A stretch of 39,670 nt of DNA from Hydnum rufescens UP504 (Eukaryota > Basidiomycota > Agaricomycetes > Cantharellales > Hydnaceae), in NCBI GenBank assembly GCA_014904985.1, contig MU128966.1:119344-159013 (forward strand), in the 5' to 3' direction. Each line of letters opens with the position of its first letter. Positions within the stretch are counted from its first letter, which is position 1. Positions 10,106-20,254 of this stretch are shown piece by piece. The notes under the pieces were generated by a model that worked only from the letters and a program-made list of their open reading frames with translations, did no database searches and was not told the DNA's origin. Both the position numbers and the translations under genes were made by a program.

Positions 10106-10917
10106 TTGGGGCCCATAGTCTCCACAGGGATGTTCCACATGCGTAGCCTCCGGCTGAGTGATGAATCAATCATCCCACATATGGTGAGCAAGGATAAACA
10201 CCATAATAAGCATCCTACTCTTCCTCATCCTACATACTGTCAGCTCTTTGGTTCAACACATTCTGAGATCTTGCTCAAGTATGGAAACCAGAATTATGCG
10301 CCAAAACCGATCCAGAGACCAGTTCACAGTCAGGGAAGGATTCTATTTCCTTCAGTTCAGTCCCAGCAGGCATCAGAAATCATTCCACTTAAATTTACTG
10401 CTCAACAAATGGTGAGATTCCGAGGTCAAAAAACGATGGTGCTCTCTGAGAATGATGACAGTGGGGAATTAGATGATAACAAAATTGATTTCCCGGAGCA
10501 GTTTTCTACCATTTGGTGCTCATTCTCTTACCAGATCCTCAGAGCTCTCCCCACTCCTAGGGGAAGGCACAGCCTCTCAGTCTATCATCACTTCCAGGAA
10601 AACAGAGGAGATGAGGAGGAGGAAGAAGATCCTGCACCTCTTGATGAGAATTGGATGCAATACATGAAATCAAATGGACTGGGTGGTAGTGAAGGTTTTA
10701 TTCACTGTGGGATGTGAACAGCAGATGGAAGTGATTGGAGGAAATGTTTTGATTACCTATTCCCTGGGAAGGACCAGATCGACCCTGCTACAAGCAGTTG
10801 TAACCCTCAACCTTTGGTGTTCAGCATAAAGTCTCAGGGGTATCCTCAGGTGGCATATCATTCAGGATGGATGACATTGATGAAGGAATCAAGCCTGGAT
10901 GATTCTAGAGTGATGTG
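10106..10917 (+). pseudogene. Decayed ORF of unknown, probably repeat-derived protein
   Basis: A 203-codon frame ends at TGA 10715-10717, but the same frame continues with coding-like sequence (DWRKCFDYLFPGKDQ and HSGWMTLMKESSLDDS) to another TGA at 10915-10917, and beyond it as NEIYTHFNELQWVPW. Both stops could have arisen from CGA by C-to-T change, matching the low CpG content of the surroundings. An acidic tract (DEEEEEDPAPLDENW) lies near its centre. No family recognised; likely the relic of a transposon-encoded or host gene inactivated by deamination-type mutation. Confidence 0.45.
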
Positions 10918-11765
10918 AAATGAGATCTACACACATTTCAATGAGCTTCAATGGGTGCCTTGGGCAAACAAGGTGAAAATGTGAGAAATGTAGACTGATG
11001 ACCACAAAGAGAGGAGAGTGCTGGGTGTGGATATGCCAACAGTGGAGGCATGCCCCCAGATATGTGTCAACCCATGATTTGTACATCTCCTGATGTGGAA
11101 TGGGGATGTCATCCATCTCAGCAAACAGCTCTGGGTATGGTAATAATGCAGTTCTCATCAGATTGTGATAGCAGAGTGTGTGCAGATACAGATGTTGATG
11201 ACAGATATATTGTGTACCTCACATTCTCTAAGAAATAATCTGAGATAGAGCTTGTGGGGGTATTATGTAGTGTCACCAAAGACTCAGGCTCAAGCGGACT
11301 TGAGCTGGAGCCAAGTCCCTGGTTGAAAGGGATGACTCAGCCTAACTATTTGTGGTATAAATACATTTCAAGTCATTGGCTTGAGTCAGCTCAAGCCCAA
11401 GCTGAGTTGTGGGAGTGCTGGTATAATATAATATGATTCAGGCGGCATTGGGCGGGTTCGGCATCTTCCGAAATCATCTCTCACAGATGATGGGTCATTC
11501 TATTGAACAGTTGGTTGGTTGGTTGGAATTCTCATTTATATACCACAGTAGGCACCCAAAGGGCCAAGAGCAGCCCAAATACATGACAAGTCAGCACATG
11601 GGGATTAATCTATGGTGTTGATTGGGATATGGTGGAGGGGGTATGTGAAGGGCTCCTGGGAACATTGTCTGACAGTCCCTTCAGTCATGGAGGTGGGGGG
11701 GAGAAAGTGGTGGGGGAGGGAAGCAGGTAGTTCCAGCCCATTCTTACATTCAGTCCATTGAGTGT
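10918..11765. other. CpG-poor intergenic sequence; no supported gene
   Basis: Frames of about 60-90 codons occur on both strands (for example 11050-11238 plus and 10889-11158 minus) without family resemblance. A TATA-like tggtataaatac sits near 11350, inside a segment (about 11250-11430) that could be part of a solo LTR, but no second copy is present to test this. Confidence 0.4.
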
Positions 11766-11799
11766 TTGTGTATTCCCTATACTTTGAGTGGGGGTCTTA

Positions 11800-12052
11800 G
11801 TCAACTTCAGTTTGTTAGGTTTTTGAGAAAGCCCCTGATGCCTCAAAAGGTGGCAAGGCATACATTACCCTCTGACAAGCCCAGGAGTGTCCCTGTGTTG
11901 CAGTCTTGGTCTGTATCTCCTAGTAGGGGGCAGTGTTCCTCATACAAGATGCAAGACTGTAAGATGTGTTCACAAGTCTGGAGAATCTCACTGCAGGAGC
12001 ATCTAATATCTTCCTCAGGGAAAAATGTTGCATAGTGGCTGCCTATGTGCAC
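11800..12052 (-). mobile_element. LINE-type ORF2 C-terminal remnant (post-RNase H Cys/His motif)
   Basis: Read on the minus strand, the frame gives HIGSHYATFFPEEDIRCSCS, then EILQTCEHILQSCILYEEH and a GLSEGNVCLATFL end. The C-x-C ... T-x-E-H-I-L-x-x-C spacing followed by YEEHR-like residues is the zinc-knuckle-like end found after the RNase H domain in fungal non-LTR retrotransposons. Upstream reverse transcriptase and RNase H sequence is not present: within about 150 bp the element is replaced by the 76-bp minisatellite. This is a dead fragment. Confidence 0.6.
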
Positions 12053-12202
12053 ATGGCAAGTGAGGGTAGAGTCTGTGACTAATAACTCCTAAAAAATTGG
12101 TAAGTGAAACTGTTGGCAAACACTGGTGCAAGCGTTTTCTGATTGGCTGTAGCCTGTACCCTTGGATCTCCCTAATTCACCAGACTGAGTTTACTTAGTC
12201 AG

Positions 12203-13064
12203 ATTTCTTCAGTACAGACATGGGCGTCAGTGGTGCCCATGAAATGCTCACTAGTCTGAACTCAAAATTACTATTGAGATTTCTTCAGTACAGACATGGG
12301 AGTCAGTGATGCCCATGAAATGCTCACTAGTCCAAACCCAAAATTACTATTGAAATTTCTTCAGTACAGACATGGGCGTCAGTGACACCCATGAAATGCT
12401 CACTAGTCTGAACTCAAAATTACTATTGAAATTTCTTCAGTACAGACATGGGCGTCACTGACGCCCATGAAATGCTCACTAGTCTGAACTCAAAATTACT
12501 ATTGAAATTTCTTCAGTACAGACATATACTATATGAAATTTCTTCAGTACAGACATGGGCGTCACTGACGCCCATGAAATGCTCACTAGTCTGAACTCAA
12601 AATTACTATTGAAATTTCTTCAGTACAGACATGGGCGTCACTGACGCCCATGAAATGCTCACTAGTCTGAACTCAAAATTACTATTGAAATTTCTTCAGT
12701 ACAGACATGGGCGTCACTGACGCCCATGAAATGCTCACTAGTCTGAACTCAAAATTACTATTGAAATTTCTTCAGTACAGACATGGGCGTCACTGACGCC
12801 CATGAAATGCTCACTAGTCTGAACTCAAAATTACTATTGAAATTTCTTCAGTACAGACATGGGCGTCACTGACAGCCCATGAAATGCTCACTAGTCTGAA
12901 CTCAAAATTACTATTGAAATTTCTTCAGTACAGACATGGGCGTCACTGACGCCCATGAAATGCTCACTAGTCTGAACTCAAAATTACTATTGAAATTTCT
13001 TCAGTACAGACATGGGAGTCAGTGATGCCCATGAAGTGTTCACTAGTCTCAAAATTACTATTGT
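12203..13064. repeat. 76-bp minisatellite, 11 full-length-type units plus one truncated unit, each with a short palindrome
   Basis: Units begin (atttcttcagtacagacatg) at 12203, 12279, 12355, 12431, 12507, 12538, 12614, 12690, 12766, 12842, 12919 and 12995. Spacing is 76 bp except for a 31-bp truncated unit (12507-12537) and one 77-bp unit with an extra base. Central units carry an 11-bp perfect inverted repeat (catgggcgtca and tgacgcccatg) around one base. The first two, the last and the 12355 unit have variants that break the palindrome. Central homogeneity with diverged edges is the usual outcome of unequal exchange. Confidence 0.97.
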
Positions 13065-13553
13065 GGTATATACTTAACACTAGCCTGCCATGTGTGGGGC
13101 CCCTAGGTAACGTCCAAAACGTTACCTAGCATCACCTACAACCCAACCCAACCGGCTATCTCGGCCCGGTCGGCTATTTCCGGCCCGGGTTGTTTACATA
13201 AGCAATATTATGTCAGCATATTATGTCAGCTACTATGTCAGCAGCCTTCACACATTTATACCCCCACTATGTGATATTCCCGGGTTGTCTCGCGAGACGA
13301 CCCAGGAATGTACGACATATGGAGGTATTCCCGGGTCGTTCTGCGAGACGACCCAGTAAAACCAAATGTCTGGATGGGTGAACGCACAGACAAATAAAGA
13401 CGGGGATATGAAAGCACGTGATGAACACGAGGCTACCACGAGGCATATAGTATATAAGAGAAGAAAACGCGGAAATTCCCCCATTTGAACCCTCCATCAT
13501 CTGAGGGAATAAGACACCACTACATCCACGACGACTTATCAGAACATATCGAA
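13065..13553 (+). promoter_or_regulatory. Palindrome-rich promoter-like region upstream of the 13554 gene
   Basis: Three hairpins occur: aggtaacgt/acgttacct around a 5-base loop (13106-13128), and two GC-rich ones built on ctcgcgagacgaccc (about 13275-13302) and tctgcgagacgaccc (about 13325-13354). Three tatgtcagc words lie between about 13208 and 13245. A TATA-like agtatataagag at about 13450 lies about 100 bp upstream of the ATG at 13554. The arrangement fits a promoter or part of a mobile element's terminal repeat. Confidence 0.4.
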
Positions 13554-15188
13554 CATGTCATCGACACGCCGCACAGGAGGATCGAAGGCGTCGAAAGCGA
13601 AGGAAAGGGAAGGAACACCAAAGATAGTAAGCGGACTGGGACGGATGGTCAATGTATATCTGACGAGTTTGTAGTTTGAAGGTGTTGAGAAATACACGTT
13701 GCAGCGTCGATCGCCGCGATTGATCGGGAGACCGCGATCAAATCCAGGACTTCGCGCTGAACCGTGCGATGAAAGGGATGATGGTAGGTCACTGCTCCGT
13801 TGATCTGACGAAGGTAGTTTCGGAAGGGTGGAATTCGGGATGTGGAACCAGCGCGGGGTGGAGACGACGCACGCGACGACCTTGCTGAGCGAGTGCGACT
13901 TCGCGCGTGGTTGACGTGACACGGGTATCCAATAGGACTTCGTCGGGAATGGTTCGAAAACATGTGGAGACGACGCTCGAAGGAAAACGAATCCAAGACA
14001 TACCAATCCTAGAGCTGACCTCGGAGGGGAAGAAGGCTCTGGCTCAGGGAGAATTCCGCCCATTTGGAGGGAACCACCGACGATCCGCTATCGAAATACT
14101 AGTGAAGACGGCGAAGGCAGAGCTGGACGAGCAATGGACGCTGCACAGCGAGTGCACGACGACCTTGAAGAATGACAACGGAGGCAGAGAAATCTGAGGG
14201 TAAGGCGCAACTTGAGGAGCTAACGAAGACGATCGGGTGGTTAAAGGGAGAAATGAAATGGAACCATCTGTGGCACCTGAACGTGTGGGATCTAGGTGAG
14301 TGTCCACTGTATATGGGAGGGGAAGCTGACATATTTGACAGATCAACTTCGATTGACGAGCTACCCGGAGGACATAATCTTTGCGCACCTGTCTCGAAAT
14401 ACGAACAAATACGTGTACCTGGAGACTGAATCGGAGCGAGTGCTGCTTGACATCCAAGAGGTACGGAGTGCGTTGAAACGGGACGATGACATCTGGGCGT
14501 CACAGATAGCGAGCACTGGGGACATCAGACGCGCTGGAGCTGTCTATGCATCAACGAACTTCGTGCGGGAACTGAAGGTGTATGGGAAGCGCCAAACTCA
14601 AGTGAAGGGGCGACAAAACTCGACGACGCTCGTTTATCTATTCACGGTATGCGGTACGGATGATGTGTCGGTATGCGCACTGCGGAGAGCACTACTTCAA
14701 CGGTCACTACCGTCGCTGAAGGGAATGCGAGTGCTTCTTGAAGGGCATCTGAGCGGAGTAAGTGTATATTGTACGAGCCCCGGATGCTAATGTGTATATG
14801 ACAGATATTCTCGACGCTCTTTGATATCAACCATCGCATTCTGATGGTTGCAGGCTCACCTCACCCGTTTGGGACGGCGCCGACAAGATGGAGGTGAGCA
14901 CTCCGAGTGAGCACAAGCGTGGACACCACAGCCCTGCGTGGAAGCGGATGTATGTGTCGATGTGGCCAGAACATGGGTGACCCGTCGTGGCTTGGCCAGA
15001 TGATGGGTATGTTTGAGTGTTGCGTTCAAGAATGCGTTCTGGTGGGGCCAAGGTGTGATGAAGGACTTCCTGACGAAGTCGAAGCAGTACCTTGAGGCGT
15101 TCGCGAGTACATGTCGGAGGTGCAAGAGATTATACGGCGTCAGATTACGGCGAAAGGTCTTGGGGTGGAGTATCAGAATGCGTGTGTT
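13554..15188 (+). pseudogene. Frameshifted gene with a GGNHRR (ParB/sulfiredoxin-like?) motif, cut by the assembly gap
   Basis: The ATG at 13554 begins a basic leader (MSSTRRTGGSKASKAKE). Downstream coding-quality segments are IAAIDRETAIKS and DFALNRAMKG (about 13700-13770), PILELTSEGKKALAQGEFRP then FGGNHRRSAIEILV (about 14000-14105), WNHLWHLNVWDL, and after a GTGAGT intron (14294-14341) SYPEDIIFAHLSRNT. It ends in VAFKNAFWWGQGVMKDFL and EYQNACV at the gap. Consecutive segments fall in different frames without plausible introns at several places (about 13750, 14160 and 15098), so the copy is decayed or the sequence has indel errors. A G-G-x-H-R-R signature followed by helices recalls ParB/sulfiredoxin-like folds; this is a weak inference. 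CpG is abundant, unlike the preceding 5 kb. Confidence 0.45.
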
Positions 15189-15213
15189 NNNNNNNNNNNN
15201 NNNNNNNNNNNNN
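15189..15213. other. Assembly gap (25 N)
   Basis: Exactly 25 unknown bases. The gap ends precisely where the left arm of the fold-back element begins, so the join may reflect collapsed or misassembled inverted repeats. Confidence 1.
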
Positions 15214-17209
15214 GAGTGGGAGGTGGTGGGCATTGGAAGCCCTGTAGAGAGGTGGAGTATGTAATGAGTGAGATGTGATGAAATGGAATTGCATTTGATC
15301 ACATGCCCTTGACTTACTAATATGATTAGATACACAGAATGACATGATCAAAGGGAATTCCATTTGATCACATGGTTTTCACTTATCTAATATGATTAGA
15401 TACACAGAATGACATGATCAAAGGGAATTCCATTTGATCACATGGTTTTCACTTATCTGTCGTACATTCCTAGGTCGTCTCGTGGGACGACCCAGGTATC
15501 TCTTCATTCTTGACCCCTGCCTAACCCCAACCCCACCCCCACCTTAATTACAAAATGAGGTTCGGATTTAGTTTAGCTTCATTTATACCTCTTCTATTCT
15601 CTATTCAGTTACTCCTACTTCATATTTCATCTCATGTAGTTTAGCTTCATTTATATATCCCCCATTCTCTCAATTCAGTTACTCTTGCTTCATTTTTATT
15701 TCTTTCATTCTCCTTCTTTTCCAGGTTGCCGGGTTGCCACCCCTTCCATTACTCCATTTTCTTTCCTTTAGTTTATTCCATTCTTCCCCTTTCTTATGTT
15801 CCCACATTGTACCCCCTATCCCATTTATTCTATTTAATTCATTCCATTCTTCCCCTTTTCTCCCATTCCCAGCTGTACCCCTTTAGTTTATTCCATTTCT
15901 CATCTTCCCACCTTGTACCCCCTATCTCATTTACTCTATCTAATTCATTCCATTCTTCCCCTTTCTCCCCCCACCAGGTTGTACCCCTATCTCATTTCAT
16001 TTTATTCCATTCTTCTTCCTTTCTCATCTTCCCGCGTTGTACCCCCTATCTCATTCATCTTATTCCATTCTTCTTCTTTCTCACCCTCCCAGGTTCCCAT
16101 GTTGTACCCCTTCAATTTACTCCATTTTCTTCTCTTTTACTTTATTCCATTCTTCCCTTTCTCACCTTTCCAGCTTCCACCCCTTATCTCATTTATTCTC
16201 TTTCATTCATTCCATTCTTCCCCTTTTTCACATTCCCAGGTTCCCCCCATCTCACTCCATCTTCATCTCCCCTTACTTCATTCCATTCACACATTCCACT
16301 CTATCTCCATTCACTTACTCTCACTCCATTTACACTATTCCACTCCATCACATAATTTCTTTCACCAAGTACATCCTTCATTGTAGATCACATCAAACAG
16401 ATGTAGTGCATCCAGAGACACACTACACTTAATATCACAGCACTCCCAGCAGTCAAAACTATCACCCTGTCTCTCAATCATTCCAATCATTCCATCCTCT
16501 CTACAGTCATCCATTGTCCTCTCATCATCCCAGTACTCATCCTTCATGGACAATGCAACCCATCAGCCTGTCTGTCAATGGTTCCAATAGTCCAATCCTC
16601 TCTAGTTGCTTGATCCACAGCCTTCAAATCCAGCCCATGGTGTTCCCTGCTGCCAAACACCATCTCACAGAGGCTGCAACTGATCACACATTTGTGACTG
16701 GAACCCTTGTTAGAGATCATAATGTCACATTAAATGTTAGGCTTACTTGGCCATTGTTCACTTTGCATTCACAGGTTTCAAGGGTGCAAGCCAGCTAGCA
16801 GCCTCCAACTAGTCAGTGTCTTGGTCAAACAATTCTCACTTATGCACTCACCAAGCTTCAAGTATGAGGCTCTGGATTAGAGGAGATTGTTGTGGTAGGA
16901 AGGAAAGGCATAAATCAGGAAGCAAATCCCTAATTTATACAAAATTGCAATAGGCTTACATAACTTAGTATCCATGTGATCAAGTGCAATTCCATTTGAT
17001 CATGTGATTGTGTGTATCTAATCATATTAGATAAGTGAAAGGGCATGTGATCAAATGGAATTCCCTTTGATCATGTCATTCTGTGTATCTAATCATATTA
17101 GTAAGTCAAGGGCATGTGATCAAATGCAATTCCATTTCATCACATCTCACTCATTACATACTCCACCTCTCTACAGGGCTTCCAATCACCACCACTCCCA
17201 CTCCCAGAT
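15214..17209. mobile_element. Fold-back element with ~240-bp inverted arms
   Basis: The left arm (15214-15459) starts gagtgggaggtggtgg. The right arm (about 16971-17209) is its reverse complement, ending accactcccactccc, and is nearly identical for long stretches. Each arm contains a ~70-bp subrepeat with the palindromes ctaatatgattag and tgatcacatg; the left arm has two full copies and one partial. Between the arms lie a pyrimidine tract and unique sequence (16380-16960) without a transposase. Terminal arms with internal satellite-like subrepeats fit Foldback-type or non-autonomous DNA elements. Because the left end touches the gap, the true boundary is uncertain. Confidence 0.7.
15500..16380. 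repeat. Polypyrimidine tract with degenerate tandem repeats (~880 bp)
   Basis: The plus strand is very strongly C/T-biased. Words such as ttgtaccccctatctcattt and attccattcttcccctttct recur roughly every 60-110 bp (for example near 15806, 15914, 15980 and 16038). Long frames through it only reflect the absence of stop codons in such sequence. Purine-pyrimidine asymmetry this long can adopt triplex (H-DNA) structure. Confidence 0.85.
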
Positions 17210-17905
17210 GCCCTCTACAAGTCTATGGTGCTCCCATCTTGCTCACAGGCCTCCAAGGTATCAAATCCAGGTGGGGTACAATGGTACAATAAGGTACAGG
17301 TCTTGCAACAGCCATAGCTCCTCAACCAGCACACCTATGCACATGATATTGGCTTAAAATGTCCCCCCAGATGCCCTCTACAAGGACTATGGCACTCCCA
17401 TGTTGCTCACAGGCCTCCAAGGTATCAAATACAGGTGGGGTACAATGGGGTACGATAAGGTACAGGTCTTGCAATGGCCATAGCTCCTCAACGAGTGCAG
17501 CTATGGCTTAGCAAGTACCACCATCTGAAAGAGGGAGTCCAGGGCTACCCAGACTCAACTTGAAATCCATAGGGTACAGACGATTCCACTGGAATCGTCG
17601 ACCCATAAGAGATTTGCACATCATCTTGGCCTTAAAATCACCCCCCAGATGCCCTCTACAAGTCTATGGTACTCCCATATTCCTCACAGACCTGCAATAC
17701 CCTGTTTGCAGGTCTAGTGCACCCTAGTGCACCTAGTGCAGGTCTAGTGCAGGTCTTGTAATGCCCATAGCTCCTCAACCACTACAGCTAGAGCTTAGTG
17801 AGTACCACCATCTGAAAGAGGGGGCCCAGGGCTACCTATTAACAACTAGAAACCCCTCTAGTGCAGACAATTCCACTGGAATCGTTGACCCATAAGAGAT
17901 TAAAT
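17205..17905. repeat. Three diverged copies of a ~150-275-bp repeat
   Basis: Copies start with cagatgccctctacaag at about 17207, 17369 and 17646. The shared blocks are ggcctccaaggtatcaaat, gtacaggtcttgcaa, ccatagctcctcaac and, in the last two copies, gtaccaccatctgaaagagg and a cgattcca/tggaatcg palindrome. Copy 1 lacks the distal half. No frame is conserved across copies. The T10 run at 17966 and A-rich run at 18000 lie just beyond. Confidence 0.75.
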
Positions 17906-18106
17906 TAATTTAGGATCCCATGATCCTGATTACGCTCAGTTCTGCAAAGCTGATCACCCCTCCTTTTTTTTTTTGACACTTTTCTAATTATAGATGAGAA
18001 AAAGAAAAAAAGTTGCAATGACCCTGAGAAGAATTGAGCAGGGCTACTCTCATAGTCACTTCATCACCCACATTCCCATAAAACAGACAACCTCCATCAC
18101 ATCACA

Positions 18107-18805
18107 TTACTCCTCTAGCAGACTCCTCAAACGCCCAAGCTCTGTCGAAGAGTCCTCCGCCCCCAAATAGAACAATCCTGATGTAACTTCCCTCCCTCCC
18201 AAGTGTCGCACGATGAAAGCCTCATCATCTTCCCCCCATCCCTGTACAGGCACCACAGCTGCTGCTTTATACAGCATCCAGCGCCATAAGCACCCAACCC
18301 CCACAATTCCTATCAGTACTCCTCCTCCTTCTGCACTTGCAAATGCATACGCAGCTTGTAAATCAAGCTGTTCTTCAGCTGTCTCAAATATCCCAATGTT
18401 CCCATCGTCCCTAAAATCGTGTGGAGTGTGGGGTGCGATTGGTGCTTTTATTTCCATGATAACTGTGATCTGCCGTGTAGTTTCATGCGTCCCCAGGTTC
18501 TCCATGACTTCATAAATTCCAAAGTCAGGGATCCTGTACCTTGTAGTAAATTCTGGTTGCAACGCAGGTTGTGCAAACACGCTCAGATCGTCATCTGGAG
18601 TCGTCAATTGTTCCAATACAGGGCCCCAAACCCCGTACCACGGGGCCTCGGGACGCCTTTCATGAACAACTGATAGAGCGAATTGTATGTTCTTTCGAAT
18701 CTTCGGCGTAATCTCAGCCATCTGACAAGATTGCCCAGATCTCCCTCCATCAGTCACAGGCGCTATCATCATCTTCATACTCTCCATCCACTCACCCAAG
18801 TCCAA
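18107..18805 (-). CDS. PD-(D/E)XK-like nuclease-fold protein (232 aa)
   Basis: An intact single-exon frame with the start at 18803-18805; Met29 (MAEITPKIRK) is an alternative. Residues 89-120 read RYRIPDFGIYEV ... ITVIMEIKAPI, giving Asp94 and Glu118-x-Lys120 spaced as in the PD-(D/E)XK active site: a strand with the acidic residue, then a strand with ExK. A helix with EEQLDLQAAYAFAS follows, as in mushroom proteins of this kind. No signal peptide. It is divergently transcribed from the 18976 gene across 170 bp. Biological role unknown; such orphan nuclease-fold proteins are numerous in basidiomycetes. Assignment rests on motif spacing only. Confidence 0.6.
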   Translation of the reverse strand: MDLGEWMESMKMMIAPVTDGGRSGQSCQMAEITPKIRKNIQFALSVVHERRPEAPWYGVWGPVLEQLTTPDDDLSVFAQPALQPEFTTRYRIPDFGIYEVMENLGTHETTRQITVIMEIKAPIAPHTPHDFRDDGNIGIFETAEEQLDLQAAYAFASAEGGGVLIGIVGVGCLWRWMLYKAAAVVPVQGWGEDDEAFIVRHLGGREVTSGLFYLGAEDSSTELGRLRSLLEE

Positions 18806-18975
18806 TCAAATTCCTCACAACTGATACTCTCCAAATCACACTGCTTCTAGATAAACACTCTTTTCAACACTCGTAAATCAACCAAAGCTCCTGAGCCTTA
18901 CCAGTATCGTCTTGATATCTCGCCAACTGCCGTAAAATCTCGGCAATCTCCGTAAATCCTTCATCTCCTACCACC
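18806..18975. promoter_or_regulatory. Short shared promoter between divergent genes
   Basis: Only 170 bp separate the starts of the PD-(D/E)XK-like gene and the 18976 gene, so both must use this interval or each other's leader. No TATA box is obvious on either strand. Confidence 0.35.
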
Positions 18976-19541
18976 ATGCCCTTTGATGAAGAACGTCTCA
19001 GGCGCAAAGAGGCTATCATTGCCAAATTGAAGGCCAATGCCCCTCCCCCTGATCCCAAGCATGAGGCTGCTCGTCTCAATGGCTGTAATCCCAAACTCTT
19101 TCTTATCCTCCCCCTCCTTCTCACCTCTTTCTTCTTCTTCCTCAGCTCTCAGGTGGCCTGATAATATTCTTTACTACGCCATACCATTCCGTTCAATTCA
19201 GCATCAAAGGCTCATAGACAGCCCTGATATTGACACAGGCCACATGGTCAGAGATGCTGCCAACGCCATACTCTACCTACGTAATGCCACTGGCATTGCA
19301 GCTCTTGGTTATGGTAATGTCAGCACATCACCTTCACCAATCTCTCACAACTCCCTCTTCCTCCCTCAAAACTAATCTTCTCTCATTCCTTCAGGGTCAT
19401 CTTCCAGGCTCCACTGATGGAATGGAATCCGTTGTTTGGCTCAGTGGTCACAACATGGACTCCAGGCCTGAGCAGAGGGAACATGCTGCTCATCTCCTTG
19501 GTGTTGAATCTACTGCAATTATCCAGATGTACAATCACTAG
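18976..19541 (+). CDS. Hypothetical protein, 2-3 exons
   Basis: Exon 1, 18976-19084, encodes a charged N-terminus (MPFDEERLRRKEAIIAKLK). After a GTAATC...CTCAG intron, exon 2 (19146-19313) gives LRWPDNILYYAIPFRSI and AANAILYLRNATGIAALG. A pyrimidine-rich intron follows, then a segment HLPGSTDGMESVVWLSGHN to the TAG at 19539-19541. The last junction does not keep frame with the obvious GTAATG donor. Either another donor (AAT|GTCAGC) is used or the gene ends shortly after exon 2. No domain recognised. Confidence 0.45.
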
Positions 19542-19854
19542 TCCCTTCCTCACCCCTTTCTCCTAGCTGTCTCTTCTCTTCCCAATTCCTTCTTCCCCCC
19601 TCCCCTTAGCAGTCTCCTCCCCCCTTCTTCAATCTCTCTCCCATCAATCTCTCTCCCCTTTCTTCCCTTCTAAAATTGTGCAATAACAACTCCCCGTTCC
19701 TCTTCAATCCGCTTTGACCAGCTTCATCCCATCAAGATCTATCAAGATCTGAACCCTCATAATCAGATACTAACGAGGCAGACACTCAGAGCACACCTGG
19801 ATAGACTCCAGTGGCAAGTTCCGTATTGTACAGTCGTTGTACAGCCACTGGCTT

Positions 19855-19915
19855 TCGGCAAGTTGCGTGCCCGCACTGCGGGAGCTCAGACTGTCCTTTG
19901 GCAAGTCACATGTCT
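19855..19915 (-). repeat. Solitary copy of the 46-bp palindromic repeat
   Basis: Contains cccgcactgcggg and ttcggcaagttgcgtg, matching, in reverse orientation, the unit of the arrays at 31055-31535 and 37722-38018. Confidence 0.7.
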
Positions 19916-20254
19916 GCATCATGTCCCAACACATGCATCAAGATCTAAATCAAGCAGACACAATCACATCACAAAAAGTATGTCCCATAACACCATCCTC
20001 ACCTCTGTTCAGACCCAACAGACATTCCCAAAGCCCCAAGTGCTCCCAAGTGCTCCCACAGAGTCATCTCAAAGTTTCGGCAAACACCGCTCAACACTTT
20101 TTCTGATTCCCTCCAGTCAATCCTCATCCGTCTTCCTGCCTTCATCTTTGGTCTCATTACAACACTCCGTCTCATTACAACACTCCCACTCCCACCACAT
20201 GTCTACCTCCCCTCATCCCTCCAACCTCCCCCACCTGTCCCTGATGGCCACTCC

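Noticed and set aside
11250..11430. Solo LTR with a TATA box
   Set aside because: Only a TATA-like word and vague terminal resemblance; no second copy, primer-binding site or target duplication in the window.
12203..13064. CRISPR-like array
   Set aside because: Units are contiguous 76-bp tandem copies without unique spacers, in a eukaryotic sequence with introns.
15726..16432. 209-, 157- and 131-codon plus-strand frames rich in Ser, Phe, Leu, Pro and His
   Set aside because: They lie wholly in the polypyrimidine tract, where stop codons, which all need purines, are rare. All three frames are open at once.
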